A DNA stretch of 64,000 nt from Sinosporangium siamense (GTDB lineage: Bacteria > Actinomycetota > Actinomycetes > Streptosporangiales > Streptosporangiaceae): the NCBI RefSeq assembly GCF_016863435.1, contig NZ_BOOW01000010.1, forward strand, positions 1-64,000, in the 5' to 3' direction. Below the pieces are notes generated by a model. That model had not been told where the DNA came from. It saw only the letters and a program-made list of their open reading frames with translations, and did no database searches. The first letter of the stretch is position 1, and each line of letters begins with the position of its first letter. Positions 35,684 to 43,662 of the stretch are shown here, in pieces. The position numbers and the translations under genes were made by a program.

Positions 35684-36640
35684 ATGAGCCTCGACACGGT
35701 GCCGTTCTTCACCCGGCTGGCGGGGGTGCGGCGTGTGCTGATCGCGGGAGCGGGCGGCGGGCACGACGTCTATGCCGGGCTTCCCGTCGCGTTGACGCTG
35801 ATGGAGCGGGGTGTGGCCGTGACCTTCGCCAACCTCACCTTCAGCCCGCTGACCGAGCCCGGCCTCGACTGGATGGCGCCGGGGCTGGCCAGAGTCCACC
35901 CCGATCTGGAGCCGGACGGGCCCTACTTCCCCGAGTTGCGCCTCTCGCGGTGGCTGCGGAGCAGAGATCGCGACGCCGAGGTCTACGCGCTGGAGAAGAC
36001 CGGGGTGCGCCCGCTGACGAGGGCCTACCGGCAGCTCGTCGAGGCCCTCGGCGGTGTCGACGCCGTCGTGCTGGTCGACGGGGGCACGGACATCCTGATG
36101 CGGGGCGACGAGGCCGGCCTCGGCACCCCCGGGGAGGATCTGGCCAGTGTCGCCGCCGTCGCGGCCCTGCCCGAGGCGGTGATCAAGCTGGTGCTCAGCA
36201 TCGGCTTCGGCGTGGACACCTATCACGGCGTCTGCCACGCCCACGTCCTGGAGAACCTCGCCGCCCTGTCCCGGGACGGCGGATATCTCGGGGCGTTCTC
36301 CGTGCCGGGGGACAGCCCCGAGGGCCTGGCCTTCCTCGACGCGGTGAACGACGCCGCGGCGGTCATCCCCGAGCGGGCCTCCATCCCGAGCGGCTCCATC
36401 GCCGCCGCGGTGCGGGGCGAGGCCGGACATGTGGCCACAGGGGCGCGGGAGCTTAAGGGCGAGGTGTTCGTCAATCCGCTTATGGCGCTTTATTTCGCGG
36501 TCGAGTTGGATGTGCTGGTGCGTCACTGTCTTTACATGGATCTTATCGGCCCGACGGAGACCGCATGGCAGGTGCACGCGGTCATCGAAGGGTTCAGGAA
36601 AACGATAAGCCTGCGCCCCCGCCGTGCACTGCCTTTTTGA
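35684..36640 (+). CDS. DUF1152 family protein
   Basis: The 318-aa soluble protein contains VLIAGAGGGHDVYAGLPVAL, a nucleotide-binding-like Gly-rich loop, and VDGGTDILMRGDEAGLGTP, both typical of DUF1152. Family function is not established; a nucleotide- or SAM-binding role is plausible. It shows the codon use of its neighbours and ends just before the microprotein region. Confidence 0.8.
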   Translation: MSLDTVPFFTRLAGVRRVLIAGAGGGHDVYAGLPVALTLMERGVAVTFANLTFSPLTEPGLDWMAPGLARVHPDLEPDGPYFPELRLSRWLRSRDRDAEVYALEKTGVRPLTRAYRQLVEALGGVDAVVLVDGGTDILMRGDEAGLGTPGEDLASVAAVAALPEAVIKLVLSIGFGVDTYHGVCHAHVLENLAALSRDGGYLGAFSVPGDSPEGLAFLDAVNDAAAVIPERASIPSGSIAAAVRGEAGHVATGARELKGEVFVNPLMALYFAVELDVLVRHCLYMDLIGPTETAWQVHAVIEGFRKTISLRPRRALPF

Positions 36641-36703
36641 CAGGCCTCCCGCGGGGTAAGGAGGGGCGCAACTGGCTTACGATGTGCGGGCGTTCAACGA
36701 TTG

Positions 36704-36724
36704 GGTGAACTTTTGCGGTTCACC
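36704..36724. promoter_or_regulatory. dyad upstream of microprotein gene 1
   Basis: GGTGAAC and GTTCACC form a perfect 7-bp inverted repeat around a 7-nt centre, flanked by CAAC and GTTG that extend the symmetry. It lies about 145 bp ahead of the ATG and 80 bp ahead of the shared 11-bp box, a reasonable operator position. Confidence 0.45.
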
Positions 36725-36800
36725 GTTGCCCTGCCTTTGCTTATTAAAGCGCAATCAGGGGGATGTTTGTGGTGGCTTGAAGGATAAGGACTTCGGCGGC

Positions 36801-36811
36801 TGATATATCTG
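36801..36811 (+). promoter_or_regulatory. shared box of the microprotein genes, copy 1
   Basis: TGATATATCTG begins 50 bp before ATG 36851; the identical 11-mer begins 49 bp before the second microprotein ATG. The GATATATC core is a palindrome and A/T-rich, so it could be a -10-like element or an operator. No canonical -35 at a normal distance is seen. Confidence 0.5.
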
Positions 36812-36850
36812 AAAAGGCTCGGCGGAAAAGCTGATCGAAGGAGGATAGGA

Positions 36851-36952
36851 ATGTACTTCTCGCTGCCCTCCAACTTCTTCCCGGACCGCAGAAGAAAGAA
36901 GAAGAAGGGGAAGAAGCACTACAAGAAGCACTACAAGAAGCGCTGCCATTGA
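36851..36952 (+). CDS. 33-aa Lys/Arg/His-rich microprotein
   Basis: A perfect AAGGAGG (36838-36844) lies six bases before the ATG. The product starts MYFSLPSNFFPD, then has a run of three Arg and four Lys, and ends with HYKKHYKKRCH. It carries 14 Lys/Arg, three His, one Cys and a single acidic residue, so it is strongly cationic, with a short hydrophobic N-terminus that is not a classical signal peptide. A factor-independent terminator follows at 37001. No family is recognised. It shares an upstream box and 3' hairpin type with the Trp-rich microprotein at 37690, so the two may be co-regulated. An RNA-, membrane- or polyanion-binding role is possible. Confidence 0.65.
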   Translation: MYFSLPSNFFPDRRRKKKKGKKHYKKHYKKRCH

Positions 36953-37000
36953 CGCTCATGTCGCTGCAAGAATAGGGCCGTGAACGGTCGGTTCATCTTG

Positions 37001-37044
37001 CGGATGAGAGCCGGAGTCCTGCGCTTCGGCTCTCATCCGTTTTT
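37001..37044 (+). terminator. factor-independent terminator of microprotein gene 1
   Basis: A perfect 13-bp stem (CGGATGAGAGCCG with its complement, extendable by a G-U and two pairs) is followed by five T residues, 48 bp after the stop codon. Its strength supports the gene being a separate short transcript. Confidence 0.85.
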
Positions 37045-37299
37045 ATGTCCGGGCGCGCAGTGACTTGGGGGCTGTTCCACGCCCTGCCCGGCTCGTCGCC
37101 GACGGGTGGGGAGTGTGCACCTCTATATAGGGGGTCCGCCGGCCGGGGCGGCAGGCGTCGAGGGGACGTTCAGTGCTCGATCTCTCCTCTCGGTCTCGTG
37201 TTCGCATCGCGGCCCGCTTCGCGCCTTCGTGCCTGTTCGCCCACCTCCGGTGGGTGCTGCGATCCCCGGCCTGGACTGTACGGCGGAAGCCGCCGGAAG

Positions 37300-37363
37300 G
37301 TACACCGTACGTATCTAAGTGAAGTACACCGTACGTATCCCGGATAAGTACGGCGTACGTATC
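37300..37363. repeat. three direct repeats at 24-bp spacing
   Basis: GTACACCGTACGTATC occurs at 37300 and 37324, and GTACGGCGTACGTATC at 37348, so each begins exactly 24 bp after the last. The core holds the palindrome CGTACG. This regular spacing suggests cooperative protein binding, about 280-330 bp upstream of the second microprotein box. Confidence 0.75.
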
Positions 37364-37640
37364 CGCTGACCAGCGGAAATGTCTCTGGGTTGGCCGTCGG
37401 CCAGATGTTCTGCAGGTCCGGCGATGCCGTACGGAATTCAACTTTGACGCCGCTTGGAGAGTGTGCCCGGCGCGGCAGAGATTCGGCTTTGTCCGGCCAG
37501 GCAGGGCTTTCGTAAAGATCGCAATAGACCCTGGGCCAACAAATAAGTTCGAGATAAAGGTTTGAGCTTGCCATTATTTTACCGATTAATCCATCTCTAG
37601 GGGACGTTGAAGTGGACTTGGGGGACGGTGTCGCAAATGG

Positions 37641-37651
37641 TGATATATCTG
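37641..37651 (+). promoter_or_regulatory. shared box of the microprotein genes, copy 2
   Basis: TGATATATCTG, identical to 36801-36811, begins 49 bp before ATG 37690. Both copies are followed by a CGAAAAA/CGGAAAAG-like element. Because this box is probably a promoter or operator element, it argues against the alternative GTG start at 37612. Confidence 0.5.
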
Positions 37652-37689
37652 GACTGAGTCCGAAAAACGATCCTTTAGGGGGGGTCTCC

Positions 37690-37818
37690 ATGATTGGTTC
37701 CGTGGTCAAGTGGCACGGATGGTGGGACGACGACGACTGGGACTTCGGTTGGGGATGGGGCGGCTGCGGCTGTCACCGCCGCCGCCACCACTGCGGCGGA
37801 GGCGGGTGGGGCTGGTAA
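37690..37818 (+). CDS. 42-aa Trp/Gly/Cys/His-rich microprotein
   Basis: ATG 37690 follows an AGGGGGGG stretch at 5-6 bases. The product starts MIGSVVKWHGWW, then has four Asp, then Trp/Gly repeats (WGWGG), a CGCHRRRHHC segment and a Gly/Trp end. In 42 residues there are eight Trp, twelve Gly, three Cys, four His and five Asp. The Cys/His cluster could bind a metal. There is no signal peptide and no recognised family. It shares its upstream box and the GGATGAGAGCC hairpin with the cationic microprotein upstream, and an ABC exporter follows 267 bp downstream. A start at GTG 37612 is possible but would place the shared box inside the gene. Confidence 0.6.
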   Translation: MIGSVVKWHGWWDDDDWDFGWGWGGCGCHRRRHHCGGGGWGW

Positions 37819-37833
37819 CAGCCACCCACGCCA

Positions 37834-37869
37834 GGATGAGAGCCCTGGCCCAGTCCGGCGGCTCTCACC
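37834..37869 (+). terminator. hairpin after microprotein gene 2
   Basis: TGAGAGCC (37837-37844) pairs with GGCTCTCA (37860-37867), flanked by a mismatch and another pair. GGATGAGAGCC is identical to the stem of the first microprotein terminator, but no T-tract follows, so termination may be leaky and allow readthrough to the exporter. Confidence 0.5.
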
Positions 37870-38085
37870 CGGTCTGACCCACAGGTGAATATGCGACCCT
37901 CGCCGCGAGTCGCCGATGACCTGCGGCGAGGGCGCTCACACCGGCCTCGGCCCAGCGATCCCTGCGGCCCGCGGGCCGGTTGATAATGCCCGCGGGCGAT
38001 TCCGGTCGCCTGCGGGTTACCGACGCATTTTTGCCGTGCGGTTTCGCGGTGTGCGCGAGACCCTGTGAAAGCGGAGCTGACTGCT

Positions 38086-39882
38086 ATGCGTATTCCTCAT
38101 GTCGCCCCGATTGTGTCGATCAGGCATGTGTTCCGTGCGTTCTGGCCGCATATGCAGGGCTATCGACGCTACCTGGTCATCGGAATATGCGTGGCCGTCT
38201 TCGCAGCCGGCTGCGAGGTGGTGGCCATTTGGCTGTTCGGCCGCATCACCGACGAGGTGCTGGCCAAACAGGACCTCGGCGCTTTCTGGGCTCCTGCCAT
38301 ACTCTGGCTCGGGCTCGCCGTAGTGGCGGGCATAGCCGCATTCATCGGCGGATGGCTCACGGCCCTCGCGGGGGAGCGGTTTCTGCTGAGATTGCGTGAC
38401 CACGTCTACGACCACATGCAGAAACTGTCGCCCGACTACTTCGAGAATCGCCGGCTCGGCGACCTCATGGCACGGCTGACCGACGACATCGAGGCCATCG
38501 AGGAACTCGTGGCCTCCGGACTCGTGCGGCTCGTCACCGTGCTGATCAGCATCGTCTTCTTCGCCGGGGCGGCCTTCTACATCAGATGGGACCTCGCGCT
38601 CATCACCGTGCTGCTGGTCCCGTCGTTCCTGTTCGTCTCCAAGCTGTTCGCCTCACGCTTCAGAAGCGCGGCCGGCCGCGAACGTCTCAGCAACGGCAGC
38701 ATGAACAGCGTGGTGGAGGAGAGCCTCTCCAACCAGGCACTCGTGCAGTCCTACAACCGCCAGCAGACCGAGGCGGTCCGCCTCCACAAGGTGGGACGCA
38801 CCTGGATGACGGCCAAACTCTCCGAGGCCCGGCTCGCGGTCGGATATGGACCCGTCGTCCAGGTTCTGGAGACCATCTGCCTGCTCGTCATCATCGGCGT
38901 GGGCGCGTGGCAGATCGTCCAGGGCCGACTCACCATCGGCGGTCTGATCGCCTTCGCGGCCTACCTCGGCTACCTCTACCCGACGATCCAGAACCTCGGC
39001 CAGATCGCCCTCACCGTCTCCGAGGCAGGGGCGGGCGCGGACCGGGTCATCGAGGTCCTCAAGTCCAAGCCCAGCGTCGCCGACAAACCCGGCGCCATCG
39101 AGATCGGCAGAGGGCAGGGGCGCGTCGAGTTCGCCAACGTGTGCTTCACCTACGACGGGCGCGCCAACGCCACCCTCACCGACCTGTCCTTCGCCGTCGG
39201 ACCGGGCGACGTGCTCGTGTGCACCGGCCCCAGCGGCTCCGGCAAGTCGACCATGGCCAAACTGCTGCTGCGGTTCTACGACCCAGCCGAGGGCTCGATC
39301 ACGATCGACGGTCACGACCTGCGCGACCTCACCCTCAGATCACTGCGGGAGAACATCACCGTCCTGCACCAGGAAAGCCTGCTCTTCTCCGGCACCGTGC
39401 GCGAGAACATCGCCTACGGCCGCCCCGGCGCCACCCTGGAGGAGATCGTGGAGGCCGCGATCGTCGCCGACGCCCACGAGTTCATCGAGGAACTCCCACA
39501 GGGTTACGAGACCCCGATGGGCCAGCGAGGCCGCCTCGTCTCCGGCGGCCAGCGCCAGCGCGTCGCCATCGCCCGAGCCCTCCTCAGGGACGCGCCCATC
39601 CTCATCCTCGACGAACCCATGACCGGCCTCGACCCGGCCGGCGCCGCCCGCGTCATGACGCCCCTGCGGCGCCTCATGGACGGGCGCACGACCATACTCA
39701 TCACCCACGACCTGCGACTCGTCCCGCATTCGACGCACACCATCGTCTTCGGCACCGCAGGGGAGGAGGTGCCCTTGTCCGTCAACGGCCACCACGAGCC
39801 CCTCCCCCTGGCCGACACCGCCTGCGGCTGCAAGGACCACCGCCGCCACCGCACCACCGTGGAGGCCCACCGCCTGGCGTGA
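38086..39882 (+). CDS. ABC exporter, fused permease and ATPase
   Basis: This half-transporter of 598 aa from ATG 38086 has six membrane segments (about residues 35-310) and a nucleotide-binding domain: Walker A GPSGSGKST, signature LVSGGQRQRVAIARA, Walker B ILILDEP and the ITHD switch His are intact. It would work as a homodimer. It resembles lipid/multidrug/peptide exporters; there is no C39 peptidase domain. The last 30 residues form an unusual Cys/His/Arg tail (ACGCKDHRRHR) that recalls the CGCHRRRHHC stretch in the 42-aa microprotein. The GTG at 38065 is a less likely start. Cargo is unknown; the microproteins are candidates by position. Confidence 0.85.
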   Translation: MRIPHVAPIVSIRHVFRAFWPHMQGYRRYLVIGICVAVFAAGCEVVAIWLFGRITDEVLAKQDLGAFWAPAILWLGLAVVAGIAAFIGGWLTALAGERFLLRLRDHVYDHMQKLSPDYFENRRLGDLMARLTDDIEAIEELVASGLVRLVTVLISIVFFAGAAFYIRWDLALITVLLVPSFLFVSKLFASRFRSAAGRERLSNGSMNSVVEESLSNQALVQSYNRQQTEAVRLHKVGRTWMTAKLSEARLAVGYGPVVQVLETICLLVIIGVGAWQIVQGRLTIGGLIAFAAYLGYLYPTIQNLGQIALTVSEAGAGADRVIEVLKSKPSVADKPGAIEIGRGQGRVEFANVCFTYDGRANATLTDLSFAVGPGDVLVCTGPSGSGKSTMAKLLLRFYDPAEGSITIDGHDLRDLTLRSLRENITVLHQESLLFSGTVRENIAYGRPGATLEEIVEAAIVADAHEFIEELPQGYETPMGQRGRLVSGGQRQRVAIARALLRDAPILILDEPMTGLDPAGAARVMTPLRRLMDGRTTILITHDLRLVPHSTHTIVFGTAGEEVPLSVNGHHEPLPLADTACGCKDHRRHRTTVEAHRLA

Positions 39883-39901
39883 CGTTCGATCCGAGATCCG
39901 C

Positions 39902-39933
39902 GGGGGCGGGTGCCTATCGGGGCACCCGCCCCC
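39902..39933 (+). terminator. terminator hairpin of the exporter gene
   Basis: GGGGGCGGGTGCC pairs perfectly with GGCACCCGCCCCC around a 6-nt loop, 20 bp after the exporter stop. No T-tract follows, as is common in high-GC actinobacteria. Confidence 0.65.
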
Positions 39934-39952
39934 ACGGCCACGCCGGGGCGCC

Positions 39953-40118
39953 GTTGGACCATGCTCGCCTTCACGGCCAGGCTGGGGCGGTGTTGGACCA
40001 TGCTCGCCTTCATGGGCCAGGCTGGGGCGGTGTTGGACCATGCTCGCCTTCATGGCGAGGCTGGGGCGGTGTTGGACCATGCTCGCCTTCACGCCCAGGC
40101 TGGGGCGGTGTTGGACCA
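39953..40118. repeat. minisatellite, five 39-40-bp units
   Basis: GTTGGACCATGCTCGCC recurs at 39953, 39992, 40032 and 40071, and starts again at 40110 with a changed end. Spacings are 39, 40, 39 and 39 bp; the one 40-bp unit would break any reading frame, so the array is not a coding repeat. Shorter GGCTGACTGC-type repeats continue to about 40240. Confidence 0.85.
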
Positions 40119-40294
40119 TGCTGCCTCCATGCTCGCCACGGCGACTGCGCTGGTCGACCGGACCGGTCGACCGCACCGGCTGACTGCGCTGGTCGACTGC
40201 AGCGGCTGACTGCACCGGCTGACTGCGCTGGTCGACTGCGCCGGCCGGCTGGCCGCGCCGGTCGGCCGAACTGCGCGACATCGCCCTGGCCGGC

Positions 40295-40451
40295 GTGCCG
40301 CTCCAGATCACCGGCTTCGGCAAGCCCTACCGCAACGGGGATCCTTGCTCTCGGCGACCTTGGGTTCCGCGTGGATCGAGGCCGGGCGCGCTCGGCCTGC
40401 TCGGTCGCCCGAACAGCGCCGGCAAGGCCGTGACCGTGCGCACTTGGAGGG
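40295..40451 (+). pseudogene. decayed ABC transporter ATP-binding gene (5' fragment)
   Basis: One frame reads PLQITGFGKPYRNGD, a second reads ILALGDLGFRVDRGRA, and the first frame then resumes with LGLLGRPNSAGKAVTVRT. Put together these make the N-terminus of a typical ABC ATPase through its Walker A, but with two compensating frameshifts, a damaged P-loop and no sequence after it. It is a remnant, ending where the next repeat block begins. Confidence 0.65.
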
Positions 40452-40463
40452 TCCGCCGGTTCA

Positions 40464-40730
40464 CATGGTGTTCTGTGCGGTGTGAACAGTGTGGCTCATG
40501 GGGTCTGTGAGGCGCCTGATAGCCGTCGCTGTGGTGGAGGGTGTTGTTGGCGGTCTGGTGGTTGGCGTGGTGTTCCGTACGGTGTGGGCCAGGTTGTCGA
40601 TCTGGGGTCTGTGGGGCATCCGCCCACCCTCCGCTGTGGTGGATGGTGTTGTTGGCGGTCTGGTGGTTCACGTGGTGTTCCGTACGGCGTGGTGGTCTGC
40701 TGGCTTGCGTGGTGTTTCGTACGGAGTGAG
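40464..40730. repeat. imperfect repeats of about 105 bp
   Basis: A 59-bp block at 40528-40586 recurs at 40633-40691 with few changes (105-bp period), and parts of it (GGTGTTCCGTACGG-like) also occur at about 40464 and 40710. The block carries CCGTACGG, as do the arrays at 37.3 and 49.9 kb. It fills much of the non-coding gap 40452-40935. Confidence 0.7.
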
Positions 40731-40935
40731 CCAGTTGTTGGCCTGGTCCCTTGGGGCTCATTTCTCTTGGTTTCTCCTGATGGGGGTGGATTGTGTGGGT
40801 GGTCCGGGGCCGCTGGGGAGGGCGCCGGGGATTGTCGGTGGCGGGCGGTAAGGTCCCCGCGAGCGTTGGGGACGTGGTGGGCGTCCCCGGCGCGGTCGTC
40901 GTGGGGTTTCTCTGTCGCCGTGGGAGGTGTGCGCC

Positions 40936-43662
40936 GTGGATGCCTGGCAGGTTGTTCGCGACTGCATCGATGCTCAAGACCGGGCACGTCTGATCAAGGC
41001 GGTGTCCGCGTTGAGTGAGGACGAGCGGCGGGAGGTGGGGGCGTGGCTGCCCGGTTATCTCAAGGAGAAACGGGCCGAGGGGGAGCGGGCGAGGCGGTGG
41101 TTGTGGCGGGGCGCCGCCGTCTGGCGGATCGCCGGGGCGGCGTGCCTCAGCGGTGCCGCTCAGGTCGCGGCCTGGCTCAACCGCCGCGATCTTCCCGAGG
41201 AGTTTCCCCGGGGCAAGGGGAATGAGCACACCGTGCTCACGCGGGTGCTTCTCGCCCGCCCGGAGAAGTGGCGGCGCGACCTCGCGGTCCGTCTTGTGTC
41301 CGGCCTGCGGCTCCCGAGGGGCGGCCGGGGGGCGGTCGCGGGATGGGATCTCGCCGTCGCGCTGGTGCGTGCCACCGGCGTCGAGCCTCCGGAGAACGAC
41401 GCGTTCGTGGCCGAGTGGGTGCTGCGGCTCGGAGACCGTCACGGCTTCAAAAGCGGCGTGGCCCAGGGGCAGGCGGGCGGCCAGGAGTCCTTCGAGCGGT
41501 TCGCCGTCGAGCGTGCCCTCCGCGACCCGCTGCTCGATCACATGGTCGAGCGGCTGTTCCGGGCCGACGGCGTGGCGGCGGGGCTCGAAGAGCAGATATG
41601 GGGGGCGGAGACCGGCTCCTCGATCTCGATCTTGACGGCTCTCTCCGCGATCGGGCGCCTCAAGCGGCAGGCCCTGCTTGACGGGTGTGTCGGCCGGATG
41701 CTGGGTGGGGGAGAGCGTTCCGAGGTCGAGCCGTTCGGCAGATTGTGGGAGGCGCTTGAGCCCTCGACCGCCGAGATCCCCGCACGTGACCTCGTGCGTC
41801 TGCTCCCGGCGTCCCCCGTCTCCGTGGCCGAGATCGCCGTGACCGCGCTTCGCCGCCTCGACGACGAGCGTTCCCTGGACGACGACTTCTTCGCCGAGGC
41901 CGTCGCCGCCCTCGCCTTCCGTCCCGAGCGCAAGCTCGTCGGCCTCGCCTTGACGTGGGTCGGCCACGCCGTGCGCATGGCGCCGAGGCGGGCCGACGCG
42001 GGGCTCGCGGCGGTGGCCGCCGTTCTCGGCCACGAGATGATCAACGTGCAGGAGCGCGCGGTGAAACTCGCGGTCAGGCTCGCCAAGATCGCGGGGGAGT
42101 CCGGGCGGGCCGCGATCCGTGAGGCCGCCCCCATGGTGCCGGGGGAGATGCGCGCCCGGTTGGCCGCCGCCTATGGCGACATTCCCGTGGAGACGGGCCG
42201 GGAGACGGCCCTTGAGTCCGTGGCGGTCCCGGCGCCCGTCCTTATGGTGACCGCGCCGCCCGCCCTCGGCCCGCCGCTCGGCTCACCCGACGAGGTGGTG
42301 CGCGAGTTGACCTCCCTCAGCTGGGATTCGACGTGGTCGACGATGGAGAGGGTGCTCGCCGGCCTGGTCGAGTGGACCCACCGCGACCGTCCCGCCATGT
42401 GCGAGGCTCTCCGTCCGTGGCGCGCCACGGCGTGGCCCGAGCCGGTCGCGGGCTATCCCTACTCGGATTACACGCTGATCGGCCTGGACGAGGGCTGGCA
42501 CTCCCTTTTGAGAAGGCTGGCGCTCGCGATCGTCTCGCCCGCCGACAGCGCCCATGTGACGGCGACGGTGCCCGACGTGCGCCTGAGGCGTTCGGAACGT
42601 TTGCCGTTCGACGTGTTCGGAGATCGGCGGGTGCGTGAGCTCGTCCTTCTGGTCGAGAGCGGGGGCACAATGCCGCTCCTGCTCGCCACCCCAACCTCCG
42701 GCACCGGCCACATCGACCCCGACACCCTGGTCGCCCGCATGCGGGCGCTGGAGGCGGCGGGCGCCGACCCGCTTGAGGCCGACTTCCACCAGGCCCTGCT
42801 GCGCCTGCCCCGCTCAATCGCCCCGGCCGCCCTCACCCGCGCCTCGGCCTTGACCTCGCCCCGGGGCCGAGAGCTGGCCTCCTGGCTGGCGGCGGGCGGC
42901 ATCCCCGACCCGGAGGTGCGCTGCCTCATCAAGCAGCACAACAACTCCTGGCACCGAGGCATCCGCTCCCGAGTCGTGTCGCCCGAGGCCGCCCTGCCCG
43001 ACCCGATCAGACAGGTGCTGACCTTCCACTCCAGTGATGAGTCAGGCATCCCCATCCAATCGGTGTATTCCTGGCCCGCGATGGCTCCGTCCCACCGTGA
43101 GGTCGTCGCGGCCTACCCCGCCCAGTTCCTCACGGCGTTCACCGACTACAGCGATCCGCACACCGCCGTCTTGCTGTCGCTGGCGCAGACCGACGGTCCC
43201 GTGGGGCAGGCCATGGCGACGGCCCTCGTGGCAGGCATGGGCCACGCCCGCCACGAGGAGCGTGCCTGGGCAGTCGAGGCGCTCGTCACCCTCGTGGCCC
43301 GCGACCAGGCCCCCACCCGTGAGATCGCCGAGGCGGTCGTCACCCTGGTGGAGGCCGACTTCGTCAAACTCAACCGGGTCGCCGCCGCCCTCGACGCCGC
43401 CATCGACGGTGGGGCCGCCGTTGTCGTCTGGGAGATCCTCGCCGAGGTGCTGACACGTTTCCTCCCTCAGCCGGGCACCAAACCGCGCACCGCCCTCTCC
43501 GATCTCCTGGCGGTCGCCACCCGCGCCGTCACCCAAACCGGCCCGTCCACCGCCCCGGCGCCTCCCGCCCTCGCCACCGCGGCCGGCCGCCCCGCCACCA
43601 GCCGCTTCGCCCAGGAGGCTCGCCGTTTACACCACACTCTCGCCGGCTTCGCCGTGGAGTGA
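40936..43662 (+). CDS. 908-aa alpha-helical repeat protein, DUF6493-like
   Basis: I start at GTG 40936 (GGGAGG eight bases upstream), giving MDAWQVVRDCIDAQDRARL. The protein is soluble and rich in Ala/Leu/Arg helices; regularly spaced segments such as AEIAVTALRRLDDERSLDDDFFAEAV and NVQERAVKLAVRLAKIAG (quoted in part) look like HEAT-type repeats. The size and N-terminus are like DUF6493 proteins of Streptomyces, which have no settled function and often stand near SWIM zinc-finger and MoxR/VWA genes; none is intact here. The 3' end of the gene has been copied as a 141-bp tandem repeat downstream. No transmembrane or signal segment. Confidence 0.6.
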   Translation: MDAWQVVRDCIDAQDRARLIKAVSALSEDERREVGAWLPGYLKEKRAEGERARRWLWRGAAVWRIAGAACLSGAAQVAAWLNRRDLPEEFPRGKGNEHTVLTRVLLARPEKWRRDLAVRLVSGLRLPRGGRGAVAGWDLAVALVRATGVEPPENDAFVAEWVLRLGDRHGFKSGVAQGQAGGQESFERFAVERALRDPLLDHMVERLFRADGVAAGLEEQIWGAETGSSISILTALSAIGRLKRQALLDGCVGRMLGGGERSEVEPFGRLWEALEPSTAEIPARDLVRLLPASPVSVAEIAVTALRRLDDERSLDDDFFAEAVAALAFRPERKLVGLALTWVGHAVRMAPRRADAGLAAVAAVLGHEMINVQERAVKLAVRLAKIAGESGRAAIREAAPMVPGEMRARLAAAYGDIPVETGRETALESVAVPAPVLMVTAPPALGPPLGSPDEVVRELTSLSWDSTWSTMERVLAGLVEWTHRDRPAMCEALRPWRATAWPEPVAGYPYSDYTLIGLDEGWHSLLRRLALAIVSPADSAHVTATVPDVRLRRSERLPFDVFGDRRVRELVLLVESGGTMPLLLATPTSGTGHIDPDTLVARMRALEAAGADPLEADFHQALLRLPRSIAPAALTRASALTSPRGRELASWLAAGGIPDPEVRCLIKQHNNSWHRGIRSRVVSPEAALPDPIRQVLTFHSSDESGIPIQSVYSWPAMAPSHREVVAAYPAQFLTAFTDYSDPHTAVLLSLAQTDGPVGQAMATALVAGMGHARHEERAWAVEALVTLVARDQAPTREIAEAVVTLVEADFVKLNRVAAALDAAIDGGAAVVVWEILAEVLTRFLPQPGTKPRTALSDLLAVATRAVTQTGPSTAPAPPALATAAGRPATSRFAQEARRLHHTLAGFAVE

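Larger units (their letters stand above)
37045..37689. other. long non-coding stretch between the microprotein genes
   Basis: This 645-bp region has no frame with coding bias. It contains the 24-bp direct repeats at 37300-37363 and, from about 37500, an unusually A/T-rich segment leading to the second microprotein gene. A small RNA could be encoded here, but I cannot define one. Confidence 0.5.

Noticed and set aside
37612-37818. Longer version of the Trp-rich microprotein with a double-Gly leader (GTG start at 37612)
   Set aside because: The extension has an LGG before the ATG and a fair AGGGGA, but it contains the box that the two microprotein genes share at the same distance from their ATGs, and its codon use is unlike coding sequence.
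39910-40209. Open frame with 13-residue repeats after the exporter
   Set aside because: One of the repeat units is 40 bp instead of 39 bp, so the peptide register changes; there is no ribosome binding site, and the array follows a terminator.
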